Shown piece by piece: positions 8,679-17,219 of a stretch of DNA of 64,000 bases. The stretch is from Microbacterium indicum DSM 19969 (GTDB taxonomy: Bacteria > Actinomycetota > Actinomycetes > Actinomycetales > Microbacteriaceae): contig NZ_AULR01000001.1 in NCBI RefSeq assembly GCF_000422385.1, positions 310,001 through 374,000 on the forward strand, in the 5' to 3' direction. Below the pieces are notes generated by a model. That model ran no database searches. It saw only the letters and a program-made list of their open reading frames with translations, and was not told where the DNA came from. The number at the start of each line of letters is the position of its first letter. Position 1 is the stretch's first letter. A program made the translations under genes and the position numbers.

Positions 8679-10840
8679 GGCGCACGAGTCGCCCCAGCGC
8701 GCTGCTCTCGCTCGCGACCGCGGCGGCCGTCGTCTTCGCACTGCTGCCGCTGACCACCCTCCTCATCCCGACGTGGTTCCCCGCCGCCGCGGGCTCGGCC
8801 GTCGTGATCGTCGGCATCGGCTACGCGGCCCGCGCCCTCGTGCGGCTGCGGGGCTTCGCGCTCGTCGCCCAGCTGATCGCGTGGGCCGTGACGGCCGTCG
8901 TGACGGCCCCGCTGCCCGACGACGGCGATCCGATCAGCGGCATCGTCGGGATCGGATCCGACGCGACGAACGAGATCGTCACGGGGCTCGCGCCGATGGC
9001 CGTCGGCGACGCGCTCGCGTTCGTGCTGACGCTCGCCGCCTGCCTGCTCGCGATCCTCGTCGACATGGTCGCGACGTCGATGCGCGCCCCGCTCGCCGCG
9101 GCCGTGCCCCTCGCCGCGGTCTTCATCGTGCCGCAGCTCGTCGTGCCGCGCGGCGACCATCTCCTGCTCGCGATCCCCCTCATCGTCGCGATCCTCGGCA
9201 TGGCGGCTTTCGCGTCGGAGCGCCGCAGGCGCCCGCGGCCGCCGCTCGTCGCGGTGTCGGCCGGCATCATCGCGCTGTCGCTCGTCGCGGCCGTCGCGAT
9301 CGCACCTCAGGTCACGACCGCGCGCGGCCCCGTCACGGGCGGCCTCGGGACGAGCCCGACCCAGATCGACGTGTCGATCGACCTCGGCGACGAGCTCCGC
9401 CAGTCGGCGGGCACGGAGGTCATGCGCGTGTCGACGTCGGCCGGATCGGCGCCCTACCTGCGGCTCGCGACCGACACGACGTTCACGGCCGCGGGCGGCT
9501 GGGAGCAGGACGCCGGCCCCGTCGTCGCCCTGTCGCGGGGCTTCGGGCCCGTGACCTCGTCGGGAGAGGTCGGGCCCGTCGCGGTCGTTCCGGAGAGCGT
9601 GAGCGTCGGCGACGTCCAGCTCGACACGGGTTACCTCCCCGTGCCGAACGACGCCGTCTCGATCGACGGCGCCGACGACGGGTGGCGCCTCGACACCGCC
9701 AACCGCACCGCGCGGGCGACGGATCTGTCGACCTACGGCGAGGAGTACTCGGTCGACGCGCAGCACCTGCGGCCGACCGCCGAGCAGGCGGTCTCGTCGC
9801 CGTGGGTCCAGGGCCTGCCCTCCGGCGTCTCGGAGGACGCGATCGCCTCGCCTGACGTCCGGGCCGGGACCCCGCTGATGGAGGCGCTCGACGAGTCGGG
9901 CGCTTCGACGGCGTCCGGCCCCTATGAGGCGCTCCTGGCCCTGCAGTCGTGGCTGCGGTCCGACGCGTTCACCTACTCGCTCGACACCCCCGACGCATCG
10001 GGGTACGACGACACCTCGCGCGGTTCGATCGAGGCGTTCCTCGACCAGCGCGAGGGGTACTGCATCCACTTCGCGTCGGCGTTCGCCCTCCTGGCGCGCA
10101 TGGACGGGATCCCGACCCGCGTCGTCGTCGGGTATCTGCCCGGCACGGCGACGGGCGAGCGCGACGGCGACGCCGCCGTGTACTCGGTCGACAGCGCCCA
10201 GCTGCACACCTGGCCCGAGGCGTACCTCGACGGGATCGGATGGGTGTCGTTCGAGCCGACCCCGACGATCGCCGACGCAGCGGATCCCACGGCCGCCTCC
10301 GCGCCCGACGACGCCGAGCCGACCGCGACGCCGACCCCCACGGCGACGCCCACCGCGACGTCGACGCCGAGCGCGACCCCGACGGCGTCGGCCTCCGCGG
10401 GCCCGGACTCCGACGCCGCCTCCGGCTCGGGCCCGCGGATCGACGGCGCCGTGCTCCGCACCGTCGTCGTGATCCTCGTCGTCCTCGCCCTGCTCGCGGC
10501 GCCCTCCGTCGTTCGCGAGATCGTCCGGCGCCGTCGCGTGCGCGCGGCAGCGGGAGGCGACGTCGGCGCCGCGTGGCGCGAGCTGAGGGCGACGGCGTCC
10601 GACGCGGGGCTCTCGGTGCCCGCGACCGAGTCTCCGCGCGCGTTCGGCACGCGCCTCGTCGCGCGCGGCGCGCCCGAGTCGGCGGTCAGGGCGCTCGTGA
10701 CGGCGATCGAGCACGCGTCCTTCGCCCCGGGAGGCGCCGGATCCGCGGATCTCTCGGCCCCGCTCGCGGAGATCCGGTCCGCGCTCCGGCGCCCGGCGAT
10801 CGGTCGCGTGATCCCCCGGTCGCTCTTCCTGCGGCGCTGA
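8675..10840 (+). CDS. TgpA-like membrane transglutaminase (DUF3488/DUF4129 family)
   Basis: This 721-residue membrane protein has about six N-terminal transmembrane segments in residues 10-215. A large extracytoplasmic part contains a transglutaminase core with Cys in REGYCIHFASAFALLARM (near residue 463), His in LHTWPEAY (near 511) and Asp in LDGIGW. A Thr/Pro-rich linker of PTATPTPTATPTAT type (about residues 545-580) is followed by one more membrane segment near 594-613 and a DUF4129-like cytoplasmic tail. The catalytic triad is intact. The linker is compositionally repetitive. It ends the MoxR operon, and the tRNA-Ser follows 56 bases later. The substrate is unknown. Confidence 0.93.
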   Translation: MRRTSRPSALLSLATAAAVVFALLPLTTLLIPTWFPAAAGSAVVIVGIGYAARALVRLRGFALVAQLIAWAVTAVVTAPLPDDGDPISGIVGIGSDATNEIVTGLAPMAVGDALAFVLTLAACLLAILVDMVATSMRAPLAAAVPLAAVFIVPQLVVPRGDHLLLAIPLIVAILGMAAFASERRRRPRPPLVAVSAGIIALSLVAAVAIAPQVTTARGPVTGGLGTSPTQIDVSIDLGDELRQSAGTEVMRVSTSAGSAPYLRLATDTTFTAAGGWEQDAGPVVALSRGFGPVTSSGEVGPVAVVPESVSVGDVQLDTGYLPVPNDAVSIDGADDGWRLDTANRTARATDLSTYGEEYSVDAQHLRPTAEQAVSSPWVQGLPSGVSEDAIASPDVRAGTPLMEALDESGASTASGPYEALLALQSWLRSDAFTYSLDTPDASGYDDTSRGSIEAFLDQREGYCIHFASAFALLARMDGIPTRVVVGYLPGTATGERDGDAAVYSVDSAQLHTWPEAYLDGIGWVSFEPTPTIADAADPTAASAPDDAEPTATPTPTATPTATSTPSATPTASASAGPDSDAASGSGPRIDGAVLRTVVVILVVLALLAAPSVVREIVRRRRVRAAAGGDVGAAWRELRATASDAGLSVPATESPRAFGTRLVARGAPESAVRALVTAIEHASFAPGGAGSADLSAPLAEIRSALRRPAIGRVIPRSLFLRR

Positions 10841-10896
10841 TTCGTTCCTCAGCCGGGCACCCGGTAGACTGTCCCGAGTGCCGTTCGCGGCACGAA

Positions 10897-10981
10897 GGAG
10901 GATTCGCCTAGCGGCCTATGGCGCACGCTTGGAACGCGTGTTGGGTGAAAGCCCTCGGGGGTTCAAATCCCCCATCCTCCG
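10897..10981 (+). tRNA. tRNA-Ser (anticodon GGA)
   Basis: This is an 85-nt class II tRNA. The acceptor stem GGAGGAT pairs with ATCCTCC and is followed by discriminator G. The anticodon arm is CACGC-TTGGAAC-GCGTG with GGA at 10931-10933. A long variable arm and a T arm with GGTTCAAATCC are present. The 3' CCA is not encoded. It reads UCC and UCU serine codons. Confidence 0.97.
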
Positions 10982-10985
10982 CCGA

Positions 10986-11024
10986 AGATCCCCGCCCCGG
11001 GTGCGCTATCCGGGTCGGGGATCT
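10986..11024 (+). terminator. Intrinsic terminator after tRNA-Ser
   Basis: A 15-bp inverted repeat (AGATCCCCGCCCCGG at 10986-11000, CCGGGTCGGGGATCT at 11010-11024, one mismatch) with a 9-nt loop starts four bases after the tRNA. The T tract is short (CTCTCTG). Confidence 0.7.
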
Positions 11025-11050
11025 CTCTGCATTCGGGCGGAGAACCGCCC

Positions 11051-12085
11051 TCAGAACAGCGTGAGCTGGGGGCCGGGCGCCGTCGCCTCCTCGGCGCGGC
11101 GGCGCGCCGCCCGGCGGACCTCGGGCTGGTCGAGATCCGGGGCGCCCCGCAGCCCGTGGCGGCCCAGCAGCGGCTCCATGCGCGCGGCGAGCTGCGCCCG
11201 GTACCCCTTCGGCGCGTAGGAGGAGGATCCGTAGAACCGCCGGTATCCCTCGGCGAGCTCGGGGTGCTCGCGGTCGAGCCACGCGAGGAACCACTCCTTC
11301 GCGCCCTGCCGCAGATGCAGCGCCCCGTACATCACCTCGGAGGCTCCCGCCTCGGCGATCCGGCGGACCCCCTCCTCGAGCTGCTCCGGCGAATCGGTGA
11401 GCCACGGCATGATCGGCATGACGAAGACCGTGACGCGGAACCCGAGGTCAGCCGCGGCGCGGACCGTCGCGAGGCGCGCCGCCGTCGACGGCGTACCCGG
11501 CTCGATCGCCTTCTGCAGTTCGTCGTCGAACACCGCGATCGACGACGACAGGTCGACGGGAACGTGCTGGGCCGCGTCGGCGAGGAGCGGCAGGTCGCGG
11601 CGCAGCAGCGTGCCCTTCGTGAGGACCGACATCGGTGTCCCGCTCTCGGCGAGCGCCGTGATGATCCCGGGCATGAGCCCGTACCGGCCCTCGGCGCGCT
11701 GGTACGGGTCGGTGTTGGTCCCGAGCGCGACGAGCTCGTGACCCCACGACCGCCTCGCGAGATCCTTCCGCGCGACCTCGGCCGCGTTCACCTTCACGAC
11801 CACCTGCTGGTCGAAGTCGGCCCCGGAATCGAACCCGAGGTAGTCGTGCGTCTTCCGCGCGAAGCAGTACACGCACGCATGGGAGCATCCCCGGTACGGG
11901 TTGATGGCCCAGTGGAACGGCATGCTGCTCGCGTCGGGGACCCTGTTCACGATCGACTTCGCCATGACCTCGTGGAAGGTCACGCCCTGGAACTCGGGCG
12001 TGCGCACCGACCGCACGAGCCCGGGCATCGCGAACAGCCCCGGATCCGCGGACGCAGTTTCGAGAGTCTGCCCCGTCCATCGCAC
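11051..12085 (-). CDS. Rv2578c-family radical SAM protein
   Basis: This protein of about 344 residues is a radical S-adenosylmethionine enzyme. Residues 67-74 read CSHACVYC, the CX3CX2C ligand of the 4Fe-4S cluster. Conserved blocks include GVTFHEVMAKS, ALGTNTDPYQRAEGRYGLMP and VLTKGTLLRRDLPLL, and the protein ends in QLTLF. The order and ending match the mycobacterial Rv2578c family, whose reaction is unknown. I start it at GTG 12085 (VRWTGQ) because the family begins MRW. A GTG ten codons upstream (12115) is also open. A terminator-like hairpin of the next gene lies just upstream. Confidence 0.88.
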   Translation of the reverse strand: MRWTGQTLETASADPGLFAMPGLVRSVRTPEFQGVTFHEVMAKSIVNRVPDASSMPFHWAINPYRGCSHACVYCFARKTHDYLGFDSGADFDQQVVVKVNAAEVARKDLARRSWGHELVALGTNTDPYQRAEGRYGLMPGIITALAESGTPMSVLTKGTLLRRDLPLLADAAQHVPVDLSSSIAVFDDELQKAIEPGTPSTAARLATVRAAADLGFRVTVFVMPIMPWLTDSPEQLEEGVRRIAEAGASEVMYGALHLRQGAKEWFLAWLDREHPELAEGYRRFYGSSSYAPKGYRAQLAARMEPLLGRHGLRGAPDLDQPEVRRAARRRAEEATAPGPQLTLF

Positions 12086-12124
12086 CCTTATATGGGAACA
12101 GATATTCGATCTCACGTCAAGCGA

Positions 12125-12171
12125 GAGCCCCCGCTCCCCGACCGCCGGTGGGCGTCGGGGCGCGGGGGCTC
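12125..12171 (-). terminator. Terminator downstream of the flotillin-like gene
   Basis: An 18-bp inverted repeat with one mismatch (arms 12125-12142 and 12154-12171, 11-nt loop) lies nine bases after the stop of the SPFH gene and before the radical SAM gene. There is no long T tract. Confidence 0.7.
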
Positions 12172-12179
12172 GGCGCGCG

Positions 12180-13676
12180 CTACTTCTGGCCGTCGGCGAT
12201 GCCGCGGCCGATCGAGGTGCCCTGGATCACGGACGAGAGGTCGATGCCCGTCGCCTCGCGCACCGTGTCGAACATGGCGCGCATGCCCATGGCCGCCTCG
12301 CCGGCCATGTGGCTCGTCGCGCCGCCCTCGTCGCCGGATCCTGTGAGGACCGTGACGCTGCCGATCGTCGAGTACCCTTTCGCGAACTCGGTCATCATCG
12401 GCACGAGCACGTCGAGCGAGCGCTGCGCGAGCACGGCCTCCTGGTTGAGCTTGAGCGCCTCGGCCTCGGCCTCGATCGCCGCGGCGCGGGCCTCACCCGC
12501 GAGCCGGATCGCGTCGGCCTCCGCCTGCGCACGCGCGCGGGCCGCGTCGGCCTCGGCCTGCGCCTTGAGGCGGGTCGCCTCGGCCTCCTGGACGGCGCGC
12601 TGCGCGTCGGCCTCGGCCGACTTGATCTGCGAGTAGGCGAGGGCGTCGGCCTTCTTCTGCTCCTCGTACTGGCTGATGTCGGCCTCGCGGCGCTGGACCT
12701 CGGCGCGCGCCTCGGCGTCCTTGACCTGCGAGTACGCGCGCGCGTCTGCGCGCTTCTGCTCCTCGTACAGGCTCGCGTCGGCGACGCGCTTGACGTCGGC
12801 GTCGAGCTGCGCCTGGCGGTTCTCGGCCTGCTGCATGAGCACGCCCTGCTCGGCGCGGGCCCGCGCGAGCGCCTCGGCCTGCTCGGCCTCGGCGCGAGCC
12901 TCGCCGACGTCCGACGCCGCGGCGGCCTGGTTCTTGTCGAACGCGGTCTGCTCGACGAGCGTCTCCTCGCTCGTCGCGATCTCGCGCGCCTTGATCTGGC
13001 GCTCGGCGTCGATGCGGGCGACCTCGGCCTGCCGCTTGACCTTCGAGACCTCCTCGGCGCCGAGGGCGTCGATGTAGCCGTTCTGGTCGGTGATCCCCTG
13101 GATCTGGAAGCTGTCGAGCACGAGGCCCTGCTCGTCGAGGTCGCTTTTGATGAGCGCCGCGATCTGGTCGCTCAGCTGCTGACGGTCGCGCATGAGCTGT
13201 TCGACCGTCAGGGTCGCGACGACGCCGCGGAGCGCACCCTCGAGCTGCTCGGTCGTGAACGCCTCGATCGCCTTGTCCTGCGACACGAAGCGCTCCGCGG
13301 CCCGGGCGATCGCGTCTCCGTCGGACCCGACCTTCACGAGCGCGACGCCCGTCACGTCGACCGTGACGCCCTGGATCGACTGGGCCGTCGGCTGCACCAT
13401 GATCTGGCGCGCCCGGAGCGAGAGCGTCTCGGCGCGCTGCGTGATCGGGTTGACGATCGCACCCCCGCCGCGGATCACCGACACGTTCGCAGCCGGCACG
13501 CCGCCCTTCCTCTTGCCGCGCCGGCCCACGATCACGAGAGCCTCGTCGGCGCGCGCGACCTTGTACCAGGCGCGCATGAGCAGCGCGATGACGAGTGCGA
13601 CGACGGCGGCGACGACGAGCAGGATCACGACGATGATCACGATGCCCACGGCCCCGATGGTGGCGAAGACGCCCAT
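12180..13676 (-). CDS. Flotillin-like SPFH domain protein
   Basis: This 498-residue membrane scaffold protein has one N-terminal transmembrane segment (residues 8-35, very Val/Ile-rich), then an SPFH/band-7 domain (about 38-210, with ALVIVGRRGKRKGG and AETLSLRARQIMVQPT). A long Ala/Glu/Gln-rich coiled coil follows (about 215-420), with a compact C-terminus. The coiled coil has tandem copies of a unit around LYEEQKRADARAYSQVKDAEA and QYEEQKKADALAYSQIKSAEA. The architecture matches bacterial flotillins (FloT/YuaG), which organise membrane microdomains. No NfeD partner is encoded next to it. An AAAGGA ribosome-binding site precedes the ATG. Confidence 0.9.
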   Translation of the reverse strand: MGVFATIGAVGIVIIVVILLVVAAVVALVIALLMRAWYKVARADEALVIVGRRGKRKGGVPAANVSVIRGGGAIVNPITQRAETLSLRARQIMVQPTAQSIQGVTVDVTGVALVKVGSDGDAIARAAERFVSQDKAIEAFTTEQLEGALRGVVATLTVEQLMRDRQQLSDQIAALIKSDLDEQGLVLDSFQIQGITDQNGYIDALGAEEVSKVKRQAEVARIDAERQIKAREIATSEETLVEQTAFDKNQAAAASDVGEARAEAEQAEALARARAEQGVLMQQAENRQAQLDADVKRVADASLYEEQKRADARAYSQVKDAEARAEVQRREADISQYEEQKKADALAYSQIKSAEADAQRAVQEAEATRLKAQAEADAARARAQAEADAIRLAGEARAAAIEAEAEALKLNQEAVLAQRSLDVLVPMMTEFAKGYSTIGSVTVLTGSGDEGGATSHMAGEAAMGMRAMFDTVREATGIDLSSVIQGTSIGRGIADGQK

Positions 13677-13817
13677 AGTGCAGTCCTTTTCCGGATCGCC
13701 CGGCCCCGTCGCCGTCGGCGCAGGTCGGCGGATCCACCCCCAGCCTATTCACAAACGGCGCCCCTGTGAGACCGGGATCCCGGGCGGGGTCCCATCGGGC
13801 GCGGAGGCGGCCGCTCG

Positions 13818-13823
13818 TAGACT
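13818..13823 (+). promoter_or_regulatory. Putative -10 element, leaderless promoter of the DUF2568 gene
   Basis: TAGACT ends six bases before the ATG at 13830, and no Shine-Dalgarno sequence is present, so transcription probably starts at the start codon. Confidence 0.5.
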
Positions 13824-13829
13824 GGCGGC

Positions 13830-14201
13830 ATGTCCGACAGCACCGCCCCGACCCCCGGGGTCGACCGCCCGCGCATCACTCTGCTCGACGTCCTGCGCCT
13901 GCTGAGCGAGCTGCTCGCGTTCGGGTCGCTCGCGCTGTGGGGCTTCTTCGCCTGGCCCCAGCCGTGGGCCGTGGTGTTCGGCATCGCGACCCCCGTCGTG
14001 GCGATCCTCGTGTGGGCGTTCTTCCTCTCGCCCAAGGCCGTGATCGCCGTGCCGAGCTACGTGCGCGCGCTCATCGAGCTCGTGATCTTCGCGAGCGCGA
14101 CGGTCGCCCTGTGGGCCCTGAGCTTCCCGTGGGCCGGCCTCGCGGTCGGCGTCTTCTGCGTCGCCGTCGGACTCCTCGTCGGGCGCCGCCGCCTGCGCTG
14201 A
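13830..14201 (+). CDS. DUF2568 (YrdB-like) small membrane protein
   Basis: This 123-residue protein has four hydrophobic segments (about residues 20-42, 45-70, 75-95 and 98-117) in the pattern of the YrdB/DUF2568 family. LDVLRLLSELLAFGSLALWGFF at the N-terminus and RALIELVIFASAT in the third helix are typical. No function is established for the family. It is divergent to the flotillin-like gene. The start is fixed by a -10-like TAGACT six bases upstream. Confidence 0.8.
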   Translation: MSDSTAPTPGVDRPRITLLDVLRLLSELLAFGSLALWGFFAWPQPWAVVFGIATPVVAILVWAFFLSPKAVIAVPSYVRALIELVIFASATVALWALSFPWAGLAVGVFCVAVGLLVGRRRLR

Positions 14202-14234
14202 TCCCCTGCACACGGAGCCGGCGTTCAGGGGATC
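14200..14234 (+). terminator. Possible weak terminator after the DUF2568 gene
   Basis: GATCCCCTG (14200-14208) pairs with CAGGGGATC (14226-14234) across a 17-nt loop directly at the stop codon. No T tract follows, so this is a modest candidate. Confidence 0.4.
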
Positions 14235-14336
14235 GTGAGTGCTTCGTGACGGGAATTCTTCCCTCTTCGGATATCGGCACGTCTACCATTGCCGTAGCGA
14301 CGCGCGAACGCGCGCGCCATCAGGGGAGAGACCGAC

Positions 14337-15878
14337 ATGACCGACCTGGCCACGAAGCCCGTCGACACCGCATCAGCGGGCGACTCGTCGCAGACCGTCG
14401 AATGGGCCCAGCCCGAACCGAAGAAGTCGCATAAGAAGCTCTGGCTCGGCATCGGCATCCCGGGCGGAGTCGTCGTGGCGGCGGCCGCTGCCGCCGGCGT
14501 CCTCTCGACCATGGTCATCGCCCCCGGCACCACGGTTCTCGGCGCCGACGTGGGCCTCTCCTTCCCCGGGTCGACGCACGACCGCATCTCCGAGGCACTC
14601 GCCTCCCTCCCCATCGACATCACGGTCGACGGCGAGACCGCCCAGCTCACGGGATCCGATCTCGGGCTCTCGGTCGACGCCTCGACCGCCGCGGCCGACG
14701 CCCTGAGCGAGCGCCCGGCGTGGAAGGTCGGCGAGTGGAACGGCGGCGACACCGGCGCCGATGTGACGGTCGACGAGGCCGCGGCGTCCGCGGCCCTCAG
14801 CGACGCGTTCGCCGACGCGTACACCGACCCCGTGAACGCGCAGATCCAGTACTCCGACGGCTCGTACCAGGCCGTCGCGGGCCAGTCGGGCCGCGGCGTC
14901 GACACGACCGCCCTCGCCGCCGACATCGAGCAGCAGCTCGCGGCATCGAACGGATCGCAGGCGCTCGCCTCCGGCACGCAGCTCCTCGCCGCCGCCGACA
15001 GCTCGTCCGGCATCACGATAGACACGAGCTTCGTCGAGATCCAGCCGCTCTTCACGACGAACGACGCCGAGGCCGAGGCGCAGCGCCTCAACGGCCTGCT
15101 CACGGGCGTCTCGTTCTCGCTCGACGGCGACGACGTCGACACCGCCCCCGCCGACACCGTCGCGTCGTGGCTCGACGTCACGGTCGGCGACGACGGCACG
15201 GTCAGCGTCGCGACCGACGACGCGGCGATCCAGTCGTACGTCGACGGCCTGCCGGCCAAGGTCGACCAGGATGCCACCGACGCCGACGTCATCGTCAACG
15301 CGGCGGGCGACGTCCTGAAGACCGAGACGGAGGGCCAGGACGGCTACAAGGTCTCCTCGACCGACGGCGTCGCCGACCAGGTCGCCGCGGCTCTCACGCA
15401 GGGCGAGTCGGCCGACATCGCGCTCACGGGCGAGGTCGTCGAGCACAAGACGACCGAGCGCTTCCGCCGCGCGTACGTCGACATCAGCGAGGGCATGTCG
15501 TACTTCTACGAGACGGTCAACGGCGGCGAGGAGAAGCTCGTCCGCACGATCCCCTCGGCGACCGGCACGGCCGGCCACGACACCCAGACGGGCAACTTCA
15601 CCGTGTACGCGCAGCTCACCTCGCAGAACATGGGCTCGTGCGACGCCGACGGCAACTACGACCCGACGCGCGGCGGCAAGGACTTCGGCTACTGCACCGC
15701 GAACGTGCCGTGGATCTCGTACTTCAACGGCGACCAGGGCTTCCACGGAACCTACTGGCACAACAACTTCGGCAACGGCGCGCGCATGAGCCACGGCTGC
15801 GTCAACCTGCCCGAGGCCGAGGCCCAGTGGACGTACTCGTTCCTCCAGGTCGGCACCCCCGTCCAGGTCGTCTCGTAA
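14337..15878 (+). CDS. L,D-transpeptidase (YkuD domain) with peptidoglycan-binding domain
   Basis: This 513-residue protein has a cytoplasmic tail of about 38 residues, one membrane anchor (about 39-62, IGIPGGVVVAAAAAAGVL), then tandem PG_binding_4-like regions (about 75-370). The catalytic YkuD domain is C-terminal (about 385-513). The catalytic signature is HGTYWHNNFGNG followed by MSHGCVNL, with Cys as nucleophile. It forms 3-3 cross-links in peptidoglycan or attaches proteins to it, outside the membrane. A GGGGAGAG ribosome-binding site precedes the ATG and a strong terminator follows the stop. It is probably transcribed alone. Confidence 0.94.
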   Translation: MTDLATKPVDTASAGDSSQTVEWAQPEPKKSHKKLWLGIGIPGGVVVAAAAAAGVLSTMVIAPGTTVLGADVGLSFPGSTHDRISEALASLPIDITVDGETAQLTGSDLGLSVDASTAAADALSERPAWKVGEWNGGDTGADVTVDEAAASAALSDAFADAYTDPVNAQIQYSDGSYQAVAGQSGRGVDTTALAADIEQQLAASNGSQALASGTQLLAAADSSSGITIDTSFVEIQPLFTTNDAEAEAQRLNGLLTGVSFSLDGDDVDTAPADTVASWLDVTVGDDGTVSVATDDAAIQSYVDGLPAKVDQDATDADVIVNAAGDVLKTETEGQDGYKVSSTDGVADQVAAALTQGESADIALTGEVVEHKTTERFRRAYVDISEGMSYFYETVNGGEEKLVRTIPSATGTAGHDTQTGNFTVYAQLTSQNMGSCDADGNYDPTRGGKDFGYCTANVPWISYFNGDQGFHGTYWHNNFGNGARMSHGCVNLPEAEAQWTYSFLQVGTPVQVVS

Positions 15879-15899
15879 CGCTTCGCGCAGACCTTCATG

Positions 15900-15929
15900 A
15901 GGCCCTCCCGCATCCGTGCGGGAGGGCCT
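15900..15929 (+). terminator. Terminator after the L,D-transpeptidase gene
   Basis: A perfect 13-bp stem (AGGCCCTCCCGCA with TGCGGGAGGGCCT) with loop TCCG. The TAACCT that immediately follows, starting on the last T of the stem, is the putative -10 of the next gene, so terminator and promoter abut. Confidence 0.8.
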
Positions 15930-15934
15930 AACCT
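15929..15934 (+). promoter_or_regulatory. Putative -10 element of the GNAT gene (leaderless)
   Basis: TAACCT ends six bases before the ATG at 15941. The only purine-rich stretch upstream is part of the terminator stem, so leaderless initiation is the simplest reading. Confidence 0.45.
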
Positions 15935-15940
15935 TTGGGT

Positions 15941-16393
15941 ATGAGCGACCTCCACGCAGAACTGCTCTCGGCGGCCACGATCGTCGCCGCGAACTCGCTG
16001 ACCCTGAAGCCGGGCCAGGAGGACTTCGTCGCCCCGACGACCTACGCCGTGGCACTGTCGGTCGCCGACCCGCAGAAGACCTGGCAGCGCGTCGTCCTCG
16101 ACGGCGACGAGGTCGTCGCCTTCATCCAGGCGTACTTCGACGCCGACCAGCCGTCGGACTACCTGCGTGCGGCGCTGTGGCGCGTCAACGTCGACGCCGA
16201 CGCGCAGGGCCGCGGCGCGGGCCGCTACGCCGTCGAGGCGGTCCTCGAGGAGGCCCGCCGGCGTGGCCTCGAGCGCGTCACCGTGGTCTACGAGGCGGGC
16301 GACCTCGGCCCCGAGGCCTTCTTCCGCCGTGTCGGGTTCGCGCCCGTCGGTGAGAGCGAGTACGGCGAGGTGGTCGCCGAGATCCGCCTCTGA
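15941..16393 (+). CDS. GNAT-family N-acetyltransferase
   Basis: This 150-residue protein has the GNAT fold. The acetyl-CoA pyrophosphate loop is seen in DADAQGRGAGRYAVEAVLEEA (starting near residue 86), preceded by the beta-strand segment LRAALWRVNV. FFRRVGFAPVGES near residue 128 is the usual C-terminal motif. It would transfer an acetyl group from acetyl-CoA to an amine; the acceptor is not evident. It is close to proteins annotated as spermine/spermidine or ribosomal acetyltransferases only at the family level. The ATG at 15941 is preferred over the TTG two codons earlier because of the -10 spacing. Confidence 0.85.
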   Translation: MSDLHAELLSAATIVAANSLTLKPGQEDFVAPTTYAVALSVADPQKTWQRVVLDGDEVVAFIQAYFDADQPSDYLRAALWRVNVDADAQGRGAGRYAVEAVLEEARRRGLERVTVVYEAGDLGPEAFFRRVGFAPVGESEYGEVVAEIRL

Positions 16394-16557
16394 TCTCGCG
16401 CCGCGACGGATGACGGGCGCGGAGCCCCCTCTTCTGAGTCGCGGGGCCGGTCTCCGCGGAGCGATCGGCCGCGCAGCCCCCCCGAATCGGGACGACAACG
16501 CACCGCGCGCGATCCCGGGGCCCGGCGACAAGCCGATGACGAGGCTCGTGCGCCCGC

Positions 16558-16563
16558 TAGCAT
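16558..16563 (+). promoter_or_regulatory. Putative -10 element of the orphan gene at 16571
   Basis: TAGCAT ends seven bases before the ATG at 16571, with no Shine-Dalgarno sequence between them. Confidence 0.4.
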
Positions 16564-16570
16564 CGCCAGC

Positions 16571-17089
16571 ATGTGGATCTCCGAGCGCCCCGTTCCCGAT
16601 GTCGAGGCCGAGCTCGACCAGGTGGCGTCCGCGATGGCCGACGCCGACAGCCGCGTCTACGTCGTCGCCGACGGCCGCTGGGTATCGGCCATCCAAGACT
16701 TCCCGCTGACCGCGGACAAGCCGTCGAGCGTATGGACCGCATGCTCGCTCCGCGACTCCCTCGCGGATTCGCCCCATCCGCTCGTGACGATCGCGGTGGG
16801 CGAGGAGGGTCAGCGCGACTCGCTCTGGGACCGTATCGGACGTGATCCGAACGGGCTGACGCGGGTGAGCACGAAGGCGGCCCTCCTCACGACGGACGGC
16901 GGCGTCCATCGAGCGACCTTCGCCACGAACGAAGCCGGCGACTCGGCCGTCGAGTTCAACGCAGACGGCGCCGTCGTCGTGGTCTGGACCGCACGACTGG
17001 ACCTCCTCCCCGACGAGCTCCCGCTCGCCGACGCCGCGGACCAGCTCCCCGCCATGATCGCCGCGTGGAGAAGCCTGGCTCGCGGCTGA
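16571..17089 (+). CDS. Hypothetical protein, 172 residues
   Basis: I do not recognise this protein. It begins MWISERPVPDVEAELDQVAS and is a soluble, acidic alpha/beta protein without signal peptide or membrane segment. Beta strands appear as RVYVVADGRW, LVTIAVG, AALLTT and AVVVVWTA. The Trp/Asp pattern resembles small immunity-type or SMI1-like proteins but no motif is decisive. Codon use is normal for the window. It lies between the GNAT gene and the lipoprotein operon, with its own promoter-like element, so it may or may not belong with the export cluster that follows. Confidence 0.65.
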   Translation: MWISERPVPDVEAELDQVASAMADADSRVYVVADGRWVSAIQDFPLTADKPSSVWTACSLRDSLADSPHPLVTIAVGEEGQRDSLWDRIGRDPNGLTRVSTKAALLTTDGGVHRATFATNEAGDSAVEFNADGAVVVVWTARLDLLPDELPLADAADQLPAMIAAWRSLARG

Positions 17090-17206
17090 CCCCGTGTCGA
17101 CGCGCCCCGTCTGACGCCCCGGCGGCTCCCCGGGACGTGAGAAGCAACGGCGCGAACGCGGACGGGCGGGGGCGCCGCCATCGCCGATGGTCATCCGGCA
17201 TCGCAG

Positions 17207-17212
17207 TATCGT
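17207..17212 (+). promoter_or_regulatory. Putative -10 element of the lipoprotein-ABC operon
   Basis: TATCGT ends seven bases before the ATG at 17220. This spacing repeats what is seen at several other genes here and favours 17220 as the start of the lipoprotein. Confidence 0.35.
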
Positions 17213-17219
17213 TCTGGTG

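Noticed and set aside
10897-10981. tRNA-Ser as an attachment site of a genomic island
   Set aside because: No integrase gene, no partial tRNA repeat downstream and no change in composition; the flanking genes are ordinary.
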